The notes: generated by a model from the sequence alone, not told the origin. A DNA stretch of 64,000 nt from Planctomycetota bacterium (GCA_021800165.1 JAJYZF010000002.1:45808-109807), one strand, 5' to 3'; positions 8,896 to 18,482 are shown, numbered from the stretch's first letter. Numbers and translations are program-made.

Positions 8896-9837
8896 ATGAA
8901 GCCCGACGATATCAGTTGTAAATCTCCGGCTAACGGCGCAAAGTGCGGTGCGTTGCCGTCTGTTGGGCCGCTAGGCAAGCCGGTTGCGAAATCACCCTGC
9001 GCGGGGCAATTGGCGGGATTTTCGCTGGTCGAATTGCTGGTGGTCATCACCATTATCGGCATTTTGCTGGCCCTGTTGCTGCCCGCGCTTTCCGCGGCCA
9101 GAGAAGATTCCCGCCAGACAATATGTCTTTCCAATCTCCATGAACTGGGCTTGGCCACGACCGAATACACCACCGAGAACAATAATTTTTATCCGGACCA
9201 TCGCAGCAATGAGGCCGAAACCCTCTACGCCACCACCGAACCTTCCTGGGCCGGCACCATGGCCTATTGGCCGGTCGACTACCGCAAAGAAATTGGGCCG
9301 TACCTGGCCGCCAATGCCGATGCCACCAAATGGTCGCCTAACTATGGCGTGTTCTATTGCCCGGATATGCTCGATGCCAGTTATCTGTTTACCCATCCGC
9401 ACCCGCTGATGGTTTATACCACCAACCCGCAGGCCATGTGGCTGGGCACCACGACCGGGGACGGTGCTACCGATGGGCGCTGCAACAGCAATTACCAGAT
9501 TGCCGAAGGCTTCTTGCGGACTTATGCCAATAGTTTTACCTTTGCTCAGACCAATGGAACCACTTTAATCGCTAATCCCGGTGATAACCAAAGCTTCAGT
9601 CTGCGGGTGAGCCAAATTCAAAATCCCGGCAATACCGTGGTCATAGCGGATACCGTGGCCTTTGGCATCAATTTTTATGGGTTGGGATCCTTCCAATTGC
9701 CGGGTTACACCCCGCATGGGTCTGGTGCCAATGCCCTTTTTGCCGATGGCCACGCGGCCTGGCAGCCACTAAACACCCTTAAGCCTCAGTATGGCCAAGG
9801 CTGGGGAAGCAGTGCGCAATTTGTTTACTATTGGTAA
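8896..9837 (+). CDS. Type II secretion-type pseudopilin (H-X9-DG family)
   Basis: The protein has 313 residues from the ATG at 8896; an upstream ATG at 8821 would start inside the terminator stem. Residues 41-48 are GFSLVELL, the prepilin peptidase site with Gly before Phe and Glu at +5, followed by a hydrophobic helix [18 protein letters not shown]. The 40-residue leader before Gly41 is long. Near the C-terminus, [16 protein letters not shown] gives the H-x9-DG motif of planctomycete/verrucomicrobial pseudopilins. Such proteins are processed by PilD-type peptidase and sit in the inner membrane or outside; their role is not well known. It stands alone here, without secretion genes. Confidence 0.9.
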   Translation: MKPDDISCKSPANGAKCGALPSVGPLGKPVAKSPCAGQLAGFSLVELLVVITIIGILLALLLPALSAAREDSRQTICLSNLHELGLATTEYTTENNNFYPDHRSNEAETLYATTEPSWAGTMAYWPVDYRKEIGPYLAANADATKWSPNYGVFYCPDMLDASYLFTHPHPLMVYTTNPQAMWLGTTTGDGATDGRCNSNYQIAEGFLRTYANSFTFAQTNGTTLIANPGDNQSFSLRVSQIQNPGNTVVIADTVAFGINFYGLGSFQLPGYTPHGSGANALFADGHAAWQPLNTLKPQYGQGWGSSAQFVYYW

Positions 9838-10153
9838 TCCGGTGTTATCGCGGCCCAGTCGCGCTTGGTTGATAAAAGCCTTAAAAAAATTGGCAAATAA
9901 CGCGGGGAGAGCTTCGCGCAGACCGCAATGGGGCGCTCATGCGGCCATGGGAATGTGCAGGCAATTTTCTCCGCGCTGCGGCGACGGACGACGGTTTGTG
10001 AACGTAGAAGGCCCAGGGTTGAGATGGCGGCTGCGGCCGCGTGGCGGGGGAGAGCTTCTAAAATGGGGCGGTACCGATTAAGCTCATGTGGCGGCTGTAC
10101 GCGGGCGGCTGTGGAACAGGCTGCCGGTGGTTTTTGTTTTTTTGGAGATGACA
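9838..10153 (+). other. Intergenic stretch before melA
   Basis: These 316 bases hold no gene I can support on either strand. The only structure I see is the hairpin and T-tract at 10104-10143. The rest is GC-rich with no recognisable promoter. Confidence 0.5.
10104..10143 (+). terminator. Terminator-like hairpin with T-tract just upstream of melA
   Basis: A 7-base-pair stem with wobble pairs, GGCGGCT (10104-10110) with GGCTGCC (10119-10125), is followed by a run TTTTTGTTTTTTT (10131-10143). The tract ends only three bases before the GGAG of the next gene, so this could be a read-through terminator of the pseudopilin transcript or an attenuator of melA. Confidence 0.35.
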
Positions 10154-11758
10154 ATGGCTCTTAAGATTGCGATGGTCGGGGCGGGTTCAATCGGTTTTAC
10201 GCGCGGGTTGATGCGCGACATCCTGGGCGTGCCGGAACTGGCGGATACCACCTTTAGCTTTACAGACATTTCGGAAAAGAATCTGGATATGGTGGGGCAG
10301 CTTTGTCGCAAGGATATTGCGGCCAATAAACTTCCGGCAAAAGTGGTTGCGGCTAAAAATCCGCGGGAGGCATTTGCGGGGGCGGATTACGTGATTTCGA
10401 CCATTCGCCAGGGAGGTTTGGAGGCGTTTCAGACGGACATCGATATTCCACTGAAGTACGGTGTGGACCAATGCGTGGGAGATACGATCTGTGCCGGGGG
10501 CATTATGTACGGGCAGCGCACCATTGCGGCACTTCTGGAGGTGTGCCGGGATATCAAGGCGGTGGCAAAGCCGGGGGTTTTATTTTTGAATTATTCCAAT
10601 CCCATGGCCATGAACACCTGGGCCTGCAATAAATATGGGGGGGTGAAGACGATCGGGCTGTGCCATGGTATACAGGGTGGGCATTGGCAGATTACCAAGT
10701 GTATAGAGCTGTGGGCGCACAAGGAAGGGCTGATCAAGAAGGATGAAAAGCTGCATCGTCGCGATGTGGATATAATTGCCGCAGGCATCAATCACCAGAC
10801 CTGGTACATCAAAGTGCAGTGGCGGGGCATGGACATGGTGCCGCGGCTTCTGGAATTGTTTCAAGCCCATCCGGAATATGCCAAGACGGAGAAAGTACGA
10901 ATTGATGTGCTGCGGCGGTTTGGGTATTACTCCACGGAATCCAACGGACATTTGAGTGAATATGTTCCATGGTATCGGAAGCGGCCGGCGGAAATTAAAA
11001 ATTGGATTGATCTGGGTAGTTGGATTAATGGCGAGACGGGCGGCTACTTGCGGGTATGCACCGAAGGGCGCAACTGGTTTGAGACGGATTTTCCGAACTG
11101 GCTCTCGGAACCAAGTCCGAAAATCGGACCGGAACATCGGAGTGAGGAACATGGGTCTTATATTATTGAAGGGCTGGAAACAGGGCGGGTCTATCGCGGG
11201 CATTTTAATGTGCCCAACAGAGGCCATATCCCCAATTTACCGGATGAGGCCATCGTGGAAATTCCGGGTTATGTGGATCGCACCGGCATCAACATGCCGG
11301 TGGTGGGACCGTTGCCGTTGGCGTGTGCGGCCACCTGCGCAGTGAGTATTCGGGTGCAAGAAATGGCCATGGAGGCGGCGGTACATGGAGATGTAACCCT
11401 GCTCAAGCAGGCCATGCTTCATGATCCGCTGGTGGGGGCGGTATGCAACCCGGAAGAAGTGTGGCAAATGACCGATGAGATGTTGGTGGCCCAGGCCCGG
11501 TGGTTGCCACAATTTAAGGCGCATATCCCGGCGGCAGCGCAGCGGCTGGCGCAGGCGGCGCAAGACGGTACGCGGGTGAAGTTACGCAGTGATTATCAGG
11601 GGGCGGCGCGCGTACACACGAAGACCGTGCAGGAAATGGCCCGTGATCGGCAAGCGGCACGGGATAACGCTTCCGCTGCAGACAAGGGTAAAATGACCAA
11701 GACCAGTACGGCGGCCGTGGGTGGGGGAGGCCAGGGGGCGAAAAGAAAACGCGGATGA
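10154..11758 (+). CDS. melA: Alpha-galactosidase, glycoside hydrolase family 4
   Basis: The protein has 534 residues from the ATG at 10154 (GGAG seven bases upstream). GH4 enzymes cleave alpha-galactosides such as melibiose by an oxidation-elimination route using NAD and a divalent metal. The NAD-binding loop GAGSIGF (9-15), LNYSNPMAMNTW (145-156), the metal-binding CHG (170-172) and AGINH (near 210) agree with MelA. ESNGHLSEYVPW and the late PVVGPLPLACAA block also match. The last ~45 residues are a Gly/Lys/Arg-rich low-complexity tail that is longer than usual. It is cytoplasmic. It stands as a single gene behind a terminator-like hairpin. Confidence 0.92.
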   Translation: MALKIAMVGAGSIGFTRGLMRDILGVPELADTTFSFTDISEKNLDMVGQLCRKDIAANKLPAKVVAAKNPREAFAGADYVISTIRQGGLEAFQTDIDIPLKYGVDQCVGDTICAGGIMYGQRTIAALLEVCRDIKAVAKPGVLFLNYSNPMAMNTWACNKYGGVKTIGLCHGIQGGHWQITKCIELWAHKEGLIKKDEKLHRRDVDIIAAGINHQTWYIKVQWRGMDMVPRLLELFQAHPEYAKTEKVRIDVLRRFGYYSTESNGHLSEYVPWYRKRPAEIKNWIDLGSWINGETGGYLRVCTEGRNWFETDFPNWLSEPSPKIGPEHRSEEHGSYIIEGLETGRVYRGHFNVPNRGHIPNLPDEAIVEIPGYVDRTGINMPVVGPLPLACAATCAVSIRVQEMAMEAAVHGDVTLLKQAMLHDPLVGAVCNPEEVWQMTDEMLVAQARWLPQFKAHIPAAAQRLAQAAQDGTRVKLRSDYQGAARVHTKTVQEMARDRQAARDNASAADKGKMTKTSTAAVGGGGQGAKRKRG

Positions 11759-11824
11759 CGGTGATGGCAGCGGTGGCTGCAACCAGGTGGTTTTCAGGCG
11801 TTTGGCTAGAGAGCGGCAGTTGTG

Positions 11825-11853
11825 TTGTCGCAGGCCGTTGATAGCGATAAAAT
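11825..11853 (+). promoter_or_regulatory. Sigma-70 promoter of the lipoprotein pair
   Basis: TTGTCG (11825-11830), a 17-base spacer and TAAAAT (11848-11853) precede the lipoprotein start by 36 bases. The -10 is good and the -35 matches four of six. Confidence 0.5.
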
Positions 11854-11888
11854 AACGTCAATCAGCGGAATTGGTCGGAGTATGCGTC

Positions 11889-12980
11889 ATGAAAAAACAG
11901 CCATTGACCCTGTTGTTTGGAGCGTTGGTGTTGGCCGTGGGTGGCATGATGGCGGGATGCCAAACGGTGCAGCGGGTGAATATTCCACCCGCCCAGGATC
12001 AGGCGGCTTACCAGCCGGTGCCTTATTCCAAACCGTTACCTCCGGGAGCCTTTGGCCAGACCGGCGGAATTGGCCAGCATGTGCCGCTGCCGGATGAAGC
12101 CGCGTATGTGCGGGCCTATGAGGCCCAGCGCAGCCCGCGAATGATGGTGCTGGTAACGTATCCGACGAGCAAATTGGCGATGCAAAAGACCGGCATTTTG
12201 CCCAACGATTATCAGGCCATCCAGATTTCAATGATTGATTATCTTGAGGCCGGCGGACAGGTGGATATTCAAGATCCGCAGATGGCCCAGCAGGTCTTGG
12301 ATCGGGAGAGCTTTTTGCGTTTGCAAAATGGAGATCCGCGCGTGTTGCCGCTGATTCAGCATCAATTGAATACGGATATACTGGTGGAGGTGCAGGCGGC
12401 ACCGACCAATCAGGCGGCGGCGGGTCCGGCAATTCGTCTGTTGGCCCAGGCGATTGGGACCACGAATGGTCAGGTGCTGGGGGCGGAATATGTGGACATG
12501 CCGTTGCCGATGAGTAAGACCAACATCAATTTGTACACGGGCTTTCTTGCCGATAAGTTGATGCAGAAGCTCGCGAGCATCTGGGGTGGTGTCGCGGGCG
12601 CATTTAATCCCATTAGCGTGCGGATATATAATGCGGCAACGGTCGAAGATGTGCTTAAGATTCAGCATTTTGTGGAAAAAGTGCCCGGAGTGCAGCGGGT
12701 GGTGGAACAGGGGATTACCGGTTCGAGTTCGACGGCGTATGGTACGCTGGCAGTTCAATACCAGGGGTCCCCGGCCCGCTTTTACCTGGCGTTAAAGAGA
12801 GAACTGGGTGTTTCCAGCGGGCTTAAGGCGACGGATATCCAAAACAACACGGTGGATATGGAAATTACCGGGCCGATGACGTTGAAAACGACGTCGATTA
12901 CGACCAGAACGCAGGTACGTACGGAAACGCAGACTGTTACCAAGACCGTACAGGATAATCCAATTCAGCCGGCCAAATGA
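11889..12980 (+). CDS. Lipoprotein, possible LpoB-type envelope factor
   Basis: The protein has 363 residues from the ATG at 11889 (GGAG eight bases upstream). The N-terminus is a lipoprotein signal ending in the lipobox MAGC (Cys near residue 24), so it is exported and lipid-anchored. The following segment is Pro/Gln-rich and flexible, then a mixed alpha/beta domain (MVLVTYPTSKLA, later NTDILVEVQAAP). In Escherichia coli ycfL lies next to lpoB (ycfM), which activates a peptidoglycan synthase; here the next gene is YcfL-like. The LpoB link therefore rests on layout and a broadly similar design; sequence identity is not proven. The C-terminus is Thr/Val-rich. Confidence 0.72.
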   Translation: MKKQPLTLLFGALVLAVGGMMAGCQTVQRVNIPPAQDQAAYQPVPYSKPLPPGAFGQTGGIGQHVPLPDEAAYVRAYEAQRSPRMMVLVTYPTSKLAMQKTGILPNDYQAIQISMIDYLEAGGQVDIQDPQMAQQVLDRESFLRLQNGDPRVLPLIQHQLNTDILVEVQAAPTNQAAAGPAIRLLAQAIGTTNGQVLGAEYVDMPLPMSKTNINLYTGFLADKLMQKLASIWGGVAGAFNPISVRIYNAATVEDVLKIQHFVEKVPGVQRVVEQGITGSSSTAYGTLAVQYQGSPARFYLALKRELGVSSGLKATDIQNNTVDMEITGPMTLKTTSITTRTQVRTETQTVTKTVQDNPIQPAK

Positions 12981-13024
12981 TGGTGCAGGCCACGAGAATT
13001 GTACTTTCGGCAAAGGGTATTTTT

Positions 13025-13489
13025 ATGTTGAACCGACGGGTGTCTTTACAGGATCGGGCGTTGCCGGGCGGAAGGCGGGTGGGCCGTGGGGCGGGATTGC
13101 GGGTGGCCATGTTTCTGGGAGTGGTGTTGTTGGGGGTGGGGTTGGCGGGATGCGGGCCGATTGTGCCGTTTCAAGATAACATGAACCCGTATCCGCAGGT
13201 GGAGTTAACGAATTGGAATCTGCTGGGTAAGATCGTGGTACGCGAGCCAATTGCTTCGCGGGTGGGCGACGGGCAGTTGCACATTGTGGTGCCGCTGCGG
13301 AATTTGACGGGGCATGAACTGTACCTGGAATATCAGTATCGCTTCTTAAATGCCAAGGGTGTGCAGGTGGAGCAAACGTCCGGCTGGAACACGGTTCGGG
13401 TACAGGCGCATGGGATGGCGCAGATTCATTTTACCAGTTTAACGGCGCTAGCCAACGATTTTAATGTGGACATTCGGCCGCTGCAGTAG
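13025..13489 (+). CDS. YcfL-like (DUF1425) lipoprotein
   Basis: The protein has 154 residues from the ATG at 13025, which has AAAGGG seven bases upstream; an earlier ATG at 12977 overlaps the previous stop (ATGA) and would add 16 residues. A hydrophobic signal ends in the lipobox LAGC. The mature part, with LRNLTGHELYLEYQYRF and a late QIHFTSL, fits the DUF1425/YcfL family of small envelope lipoproteins, whose biochemical role is not established. It immediately follows the larger lipoprotein, so the two are probably co-transcribed and work at the cell envelope. Confidence 0.8.
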   Translation: MLNRRVSLQDRALPGGRRVGRGAGLRVAMFLGVVLLGVGLAGCGPIVPFQDNMNPYPQVELTNWNLLGKIVVREPIASRVGDGQLHIVVPLRNLTGHELYLEYQYRFLNAKGVQVEQTSGWNTVRVQAHGMAQIHFTSLTALANDFNVDIRPLQ

Positions 13490-13534
13490 GTCAAACGCGA
13501 ATGTGGTGCCAGGCCACAGGGTGTTGCCTGTTGG

Positions 13535-14287
13535 CTATGGTTGGGTCGGCATCCCGGCGGTGCCCAAATAGCGCTGAAAAAAGGCCGATGTCAAATTCCA
13601 AGCGTCGGCGGCCACCGCGGGGTTGTGGCTATCGCGGTGGTCATTGGCAAAGGCGTGACCGGCTCCGGAGAATACGTGCAGACCAAAAGTTTTCCCGGCC
13701 GCGGCCAGGGCGGCGGTAATGCGGCCAATTTCTTCAGGTAAAATGGCCTTGTCTTGGGCACCGTAATGAAGCAGCAGCGGTGATTGAATCTGGGAAATAG
13801 CGGGCAGGAGAGAAGGAACCGCTGCGTAGCGCGGATCTTTCGAGTCTATCCCGCCACCGTAATATGCGACTGTGGCTTGAATGTGGTCGCCCAGGGCGGT
13901 GGCGGCGAGAAAGGCCCATCGGCCTCCGAGACAAAAGCCCATCTGTCCGGTATGGCCTGGTAAGACGCGGGGATGGTTTTGCAAAAAGGTGACCGAATCG
14001 CGGGCGTGGGTTACAAATTGGGTATCGGTGATGGCGCGGGCGGCCGACAACGCCGCCGGCACTTCGTGGTAGCCAAATACCTTTCCGCCCAGCACATCCG
14101 GCACCAAGGCCACGTAGCCCATGGCGGCAACTTTGCGTGCCAGTGCCTTAAAGTGTTCGTCAAGACCGAAAATCTCATAGTAAATCAGGATCGCGGGGCA
14201 GGGATGCGCGCCGGGCGGTATAGCCAGAAAGCCTTTGAGATTGGGGGAAATTGGCACCGACTGGGTCTGAATTTCTGCGTTGATCAT
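13535..14287 (-). CDS. Dienelactone hydrolase family protein
   Basis: The protein has 250 residues from ATG 14287, with an AGG nine bases upstream; ATG 14296 in the same frame is the alternative. The alpha/beta-hydrolase family here uses a Cys nucleophile: MGFCLGG gives the G-x-C-x-G elbow, and GAGHAF near residue 210 supplies the His. IYYEIFGLDEHFKALARKVA is typical of the family's N-terminal Glu region. These enzymes hydrolyse dienelactones and related esters in the cytoplasm; the true substrate is unknown. It ends close to the convergent YcfL-like gene and shares direction with the AraC gene upstream, with a 275-base gap. Confidence 0.88.
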   Translation of the reverse strand: MINAEIQTQSVPISPNLKGFLAIPPGAHPCPAILIYYEIFGLDEHFKALARKVAAMGYVALVPDVLGGKVFGYHEVPAALSAARAITDTQFVTHARDSVTFLQNHPRVLPGHTGQMGFCLGGRWAFLAATALGDHIQATVAYYGGGIDSKDPRYAAVPSLLPAISQIQSPLLLHYGAQDKAILPEEIGRITAALAAAGKTFGLHVFSGAGHAFANDHRDSHNPAVAADAWNLTSAFFQRYLGTAGMPTQP

Positions 14288-14562
14288 ACCAATCATCCTG
14301 TTTTATGAGGTTAGCATTATCGTCTCCCGATTATCATAGCTACGGAGGCCCAAGACGGCCAGATGGAGCGGTTTGATTGCCTGCGGTGTGAGAAAAACTA
14401 AGAGCAAGAGCCATTGAGAGGTGGTGGAAACGCAAGCGGTGTGCTCGGCGGCCCGGCGGCAGAGTGCCGACGGGACATCCGGCACGATCGGTGGGACGGG
14501 CAACTCCACGCGGTTGCGGCCACAGGCGCGAGGGGGCGCTGCCCGTGGGGGAGGATTCGGGC

Positions 14563-15642
14563 TTAGCGAGGGCGTGCCGACAGATCTTTGGATGCGGCAG
14601 AAAAATTGATGGATTGTGGCACGGGATGGCGGTCCTTTGCGGACGGGCTGCTTTTTCTCCAGGATCTGGGCGAACGGCTGGTGTGCTTGCGAAACACGGT
14701 GGCAAAATATTGACTGGAGGCAAATCCACATTCCTGGGCGACCTGGGTAATGGACAACCGCGGCCGTTGGAGCAAAAGTCGTTGTCCCCGGCTCACGCGG
14801 CAGGCCTCGAGAAATTGGCGGGGAGTCATGTTGGTTAGTTCCCGGCAATAATGGCTGAATTGGCTGCGGCCCAAATGGCACTGACGGGCCATGGAGGAGA
14901 GGTTCCAGTTTGGTCCGGGCTGTGGACGGATCTGGGATAGAAACAATTCCACGCGTTTTTGGGCCTCGATGGGAACAAGGTTGGGTTGAGTGCGGCGATG
15001 TTGCAACATTTCCAGAATGGCCACCAGCAGTTCGTTGATATGCAAAGCCAAGCGCGTGGCTGTGTGGGCATCAAAGGGGGCGGTGATGGTTTCGCCGAGC
15101 CGTTGGAAATAGACTTCCATCTCCGGAGCGGCCGGCCAGACCGATTGGTTGTTTTCGCAGAGCAACCGGGTGAGGCGGCGCTGATCCGTCGGCGAACAGA
15201 CCAACCAATTGGGCCAACGCCAGGCCTGCTGGGGCCGCCGTACTCCCACGTCCAGGATCAGCCAATAAAGTCGGCTGGCCGCGACGTGAGGATTGCCCAC
15301 GCGATGAATTTGCCAGGGCCGGCAAAGTGTCAGATCGCCCTTGCGCAGCGCATGGGGTACTTCATCAACGGCGAAGCTTAGATTTCCACGGGCCAGATAG
15401 GTTAATTCCAAGCCTTCGTTGCGATGCCAATCAAGTCCCCAGGTTTGGGGATGGGCGGCGTTCCAGAGGCCTACCGAACGCAATTCAGGCAGAACATGCG
15501 GCGGCAGTCGTTGGCCAGGGTACCCGCCACGGGCCAAGGCCTTGAGCGTCACCTGGCCATGGGCTGCCGCAGCCCGCAGAGAGCGGCAGGTATCGGCGTG
15601 ATAAATGGTTTGCCCGGTCTTAAGCATTTTGTGTACCGTCAT
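14563..15642 (-). CDS. AraC/XylS family transcription regulator
   Basis: About 359 residues are predicted from ATG 15642; longer starts at 15714 or 15813 are open, as none has a clear ribosome site. The N-terminal half is a cupin-like sugar-sensing domain (GLDWHRNEGLELTYLARG). The C-terminal domain has two helix-turn-helix units: LSSMARQCHLGRSQFSHYCRE, then the conserved second unit ITQVAQECGFASSQYFATVF followed by the R-S-P-R-S-W variant of the family signature. It is divergent from the ThuA-Gfo/Idh operon, starting about 190 bases from it, and probably controls it. The C-terminal ~30 residues after the second unit are a disordered tail. Confidence 0.88.
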   Translation of the reverse strand: MTVHKMLKTGQTIYHADTCRSLRAAAAHGQVTLKALARGGYPGQRLPPHVLPELRSVGLWNAAHPQTWGLDWHRNEGLELTYLARGNLSFAVDEVPHALRKGDLTLCRPWQIHRVGNPHVAASRLYWLILDVGVRRPQQAWRWPNWLVCSPTDQRRLTRLLCENNQSVWPAAPEMEVYFQRLGETITAPFDAHTATRLALHINELLVAILEMLQHRRTQPNLVPIEAQKRVELFLSQIRPQPGPNWNLSSMARQCHLGRSQFSHYCRELTNMTPRQFLEACRVSRGQRLLLQRPRLSITQVAQECGFASSQYFATVFRKHTSRSPRSWRKSSPSAKDRHPVPQSINFSAASKDLSARPR

Positions 15643-15829
15643 GAAAGCCAATGGGCAATGTTCAAGATTTACCACTGCCCATTTGTGGAAGATTATGCCA
15701 TTGCCTGCGGTCATAATCAAACTGGCAAACGGGGCCACGTGGCGGCCTGAAGGCGCTGTGGCGCGGCTTGGCGGCTTGCCGGGGTGTGGTAGGGGTGGCT
15801 GCAAAGAAGGCAACGTTGGAGAAGTGTGT

Positions 15830-16498
15830 ATGAAAAATATAGTATTTCATATTGGCGGGCCGGAGTTTCATCCGGTGGAGCAGCAATCGCAGGTCATTGC
15901 CGGGTGGTTGGGTTCGGCGTTTGATTACCGCTGGTACGACGGTGTGGATGCGTTTGAGCATTTGGATAGTTGCGATTTATTGGTGTTGATGGGGCTGCAT
16001 TGGAGGGGAATGGCTCCTCTGCCATACCGGCCGATGCGGGAGAATCACCAGAAAGCATTTCGAGACTACGTGGCTTCGGGGCGGCCATTGATTGCCCACC
16101 ATGGTGCCATCGCCAGTTATGATGATTGGCCGAATTTTGGGGGTCTGATCGGTTTTTCGTGGGTGTGGAACCTGACCACTCATTCACCGGTGGGCGATTA
16201 CACCATCGGCGTGCTGACCAGTGGTCATCCGGTGGTTCGCGGGGTGGTGGATTACCGCCTGCATGATGAGTTGTACTACAACATTCAGATTGCCGCGGAA
16301 TTTAAGCCGACGATACACGCGCAAGTGCTGTGGGATTTGCAGCGGCGGCCGATGGTGATGACGGCGGAGGGCGGGCGGATTGCGGGAGCAGGCAAAGTTG
16401 TATATCTGGCCAACGGCCATGATATGCGGGCATTTGAAAGTTCGGCATTGCAGCGGCTGTGGATCAACGCGGTGAAATGGTGTTTGAATATGCAATGA
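15830..16498 (+). CDS. ThuA-like domain protein (sugar utilisation)
   Basis: The protein has 222 residues from ATG 15830 (GGAG eight bases upstream). It has the class I glutamine-amidotransferase-like fold of the ThuA family: IVFHIGG at the start, SCDLLVLMG near 50, HHGAIASY near 90, HPVVRGV near 140 and the closing AGAGKVVYLANGHD. Family members accompany sugar oxidoreductases in trehalose or glycoside use; a direct reaction is not established. It is the first gene of a five-gene operon, 38 bases before a Gfo/Idh/MocA gene. Confidence 0.88.
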   Translation: MKNIVFHIGGPEFHPVEQQSQVIAGWLGSAFDYRWYDGVDAFEHLDSCDLLVLMGLHWRGMAPLPYRPMRENHQKAFRDYVASGRPLIAHHGAIASYDDWPNFGGLIGFSWVWNLTTHSPVGDYTIGVLTSGHPVVRGVVDYRLHDELYYNIQIAAEFKPTIHAQVLWDLQRRPMVMTAEGGRIAGAGKVVYLANGHDMRAFESSALQRLWINAVKWCLNMQ

Positions 16499-16536
16499 CT
16501 ACAGGAAACTGAGAATTTTTATAAAGGAAACAACGC

Positions 16537-17589
16537 ATGGAAAAGAAGTACAAAGCGGCGATTATTGGGGTGGGAGCGGCCAAGGCCAGCGGTAATAAGG
16601 GCGGAGGCCATCAGATTGCCTATGCCCATGCCACCGCGTATCAAGGTAATCCGCGGGTGGAGTTGGAATCGGGTGTGGATATCAACGCGGAGAATCTCAA
16701 GGCTTTCCAGCATAAATTTAACGTGCCAAAGGGATTTGGCGATTATCAAAGGATGCTCAAAGAAACGCGGCCAGATTTGGTCAGCATTTGCACGTATGTG
16801 GGACTGCACCATGCGATGATTGCCGCGGGGGCCGCCGCGGGGGTCAAGGGAATTATCTGCGAGAAGCCCTTTGTGATTAGTCCGGCGGCCCTGAAAGAGG
16901 TGCAGCGGGCCGTGCAAAAAACGGGAGTGAAGATTCAGGTGTGTCATATTCGCCGCTATTTACCATCTTTTATACGGGCCAGGGACTTGTATCAATCGGG
17001 TGCGGTGGGTGAGCCGCTGATGTGCATTGCCGGCATCGCCGGGTGGGATCTTTCCGAATGGGGTTCACATTGGTTGGATATGTTCCGCTTTTTTCATGGC
17101 GACAGGGCGGTGCGGTGGGTGTTTGGGCAGGCGCGCGTGCGGGGCCTGCGGGGTTATGGCCACGCCATGGAAGATCACGCGGTGGCGTACTTTGAATTTG
17201 ACGGCGGAGGCAAAGGAATTCTGGATGGCGGCATGGCCATGAACGGTCCGTGGACGATGACGCTGGTGGGCACACAAGGGACGATTCGTATTGAGCGTGA
17301 AGACACGGTTGTGGTCGACACGGCCGCGGGGCGGAAGACGGAAAAGTTTTCCATCGATTATGGGCAACTCTGGCACCAGATGGTGGCCGATATGTTGGCG
17401 TGGATTGAAGGCGGCTCGGAACCGGTGACGGGCTTTACCAGCATGGCCAAATCGGCGGAGCTTAATTTGGCGGCATATATCAGTGCGGTACGTGGAGACC
17501 GTGTGGATCTGCCGCTGAAGGATGCGGATGAACAGATCGATGAATGGCCAGTGGAAGTGCTGGCGCGGCGTAAGCAATCCGGGCAGTGA
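16537..17589 (+). CDS. Gfo/Idh/MocA family oxidoreductase (first copy)
   Basis: This 350-residue protein follows an AAGGA ribosome site. The N-terminal Rossmann domain (AAIIGVGAAKASG) binds NAD(P), and CEKPF near residue 110 is the family signature. The C-terminal sheet domain would bind the sugar (GWDLSEWGSHWLDMFRFF). Gfo/Idh/MocA enzymes oxidise or reduce sugars, inositols or their derivatives. It is 35 bases before a TIM-barrel isomerase gene. An unusual insertion, GNKGGGHQIAYAHATAY, follows the nucleotide-binding loop. Confidence 0.92.
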   Translation: MEKKYKAAIIGVGAAKASGNKGGGHQIAYAHATAYQGNPRVELESGVDINAENLKAFQHKFNVPKGFGDYQRMLKETRPDLVSICTYVGLHHAMIAAGAAAGVKGIICEKPFVISPAALKEVQRAVQKTGVKIQVCHIRRYLPSFIRARDLYQSGAVGEPLMCIAGIAGWDLSEWGSHWLDMFRFFHGDRAVRWVFGQARVRGLRGYGHAMEDHAVAYFEFDGGGKGILDGGMAMNGPWTMTLVGTQGTIRIEREDTVVVDTAAGRKTEKFSIDYGQLWHQMVADMLAWIEGGSEPVTGFTSMAKSAELNLAAYISAVRGDRVDLPLKDADEQIDEWPVEVLARRKQSGQ

Positions 17590-17624
17590 CTTGGCGTGGA
17601 TGATCATGGATAGGAGATTTTATC

Positions 17625-18449
17625 ATGGGAAAAATCAGTTTGGGCATCAACATGGAATTTGTCCGCCACGACGATAAACCGTTTGAATGGGGGGTGGAAA
17701 AAGCGGCGGCATTGGGCTACAGCTATGTGGAACCGATGGTGCATTGGGGCCGGGAATTGCTAAGTGAAGCAGGTTATTTTCATAGCGTGTCCATGCTGGA
17801 CGATCCGTACCGGGTGAAACGCGCGTGCGAGAAAGCGGGCATAAAACTCTCGGGGCTTTCTTCGCATACGCCATTGGGGCGGCCGGAAATCGGCACCGAA
17901 TATCTGAAACAGGCGGTGCGGTTTGCGGCGGAATGTGGGGCGCCGGTGGTGAACACGGATGAAGGCCCCAAGGCCCCCTGGACGACGGAGGAAGAAGATT
18001 TTGTGTTGATGAAATATACATTGCGCGAGGTGGCCGCCGTGGCCGAACCACGCAAGGTGCTCCTGGGGTTGGAACCGCATCAGCAATACAGTAAAAATCC
18101 CGCGGGGTTGGATCGAATATGGCAGTTGGTATCGTCGCCGGTGATAGGAATTAACTTCGATACGGGCAACAGTTATCTGTGCGGGCATGATCCCTACCGG
18201 TGGTTGGAGCGGGTGAAAGACCGGCTGGTGCATCTGCACGCCAAGGATATTTCCGACAGTCAATCCAGCGCCGAGCGTGGTAAAGTGACGGGTACAGCGG
18301 TGGGCTGTGCGTGCGGTGAGGGCGTGATCGACTGGGCGAGGGTGATTCAAATTTGCCGCAGTTGTCCGCGGGATATTGTGCTAAGCGTGGAATGTGGCAC
18401 GGTGGCCCAGGCCGAGAGCAGCATTGGTCATTTGCGTCGTCTGCTGTAG
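17625..18449 (+). CDS. Sugar phosphate isomerase/epimerase (xylose isomerase-like TIM barrel)
   Basis: This 274-residue protein has a ribosome site AGGAG nine bases upstream. The IolE/xylose-isomerase-like TIM barrel is shown by LGINMEFVRH, VNTDEGPKAP, a metal-binding Glu in LLGLEPHQQY (~145-154), NFDTGNSYLCG (Asp) and VHLHAKDIS (His). These enzymes isomerise or epimerise sugars, inosose or keto sugars using a metal ion. It ends with SVECGTVAQAESS, with a Glu that matches the fourth metal ligand. It sits between two Gfo/Idh/MocA genes in one operon. Confidence 0.92.
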   Translation: MGKISLGINMEFVRHDDKPFEWGVEKAAALGYSYVEPMVHWGRELLSEAGYFHSVSMLDDPYRVKRACEKAGIKLSGLSSHTPLGRPEIGTEYLKQAVRFAAECGAPVVNTDEGPKAPWTTEEEDFVLMKYTLREVAAVAEPRKVLLGLEPHQQYSKNPAGLDRIWQLVSSPVIGINFDTGNSYLCGHDPYRWLERVKDRLVHLHAKDISDSQSSAERGKVTGTAVGCACGEGVIDWARVIQICRSCPRDIVLSVECGTVAQAESSIGHLRRLL

Positions 18450-18482
18450 AGTTGCGTGTGGTTGGTCTTAGAGGATTGAAAG

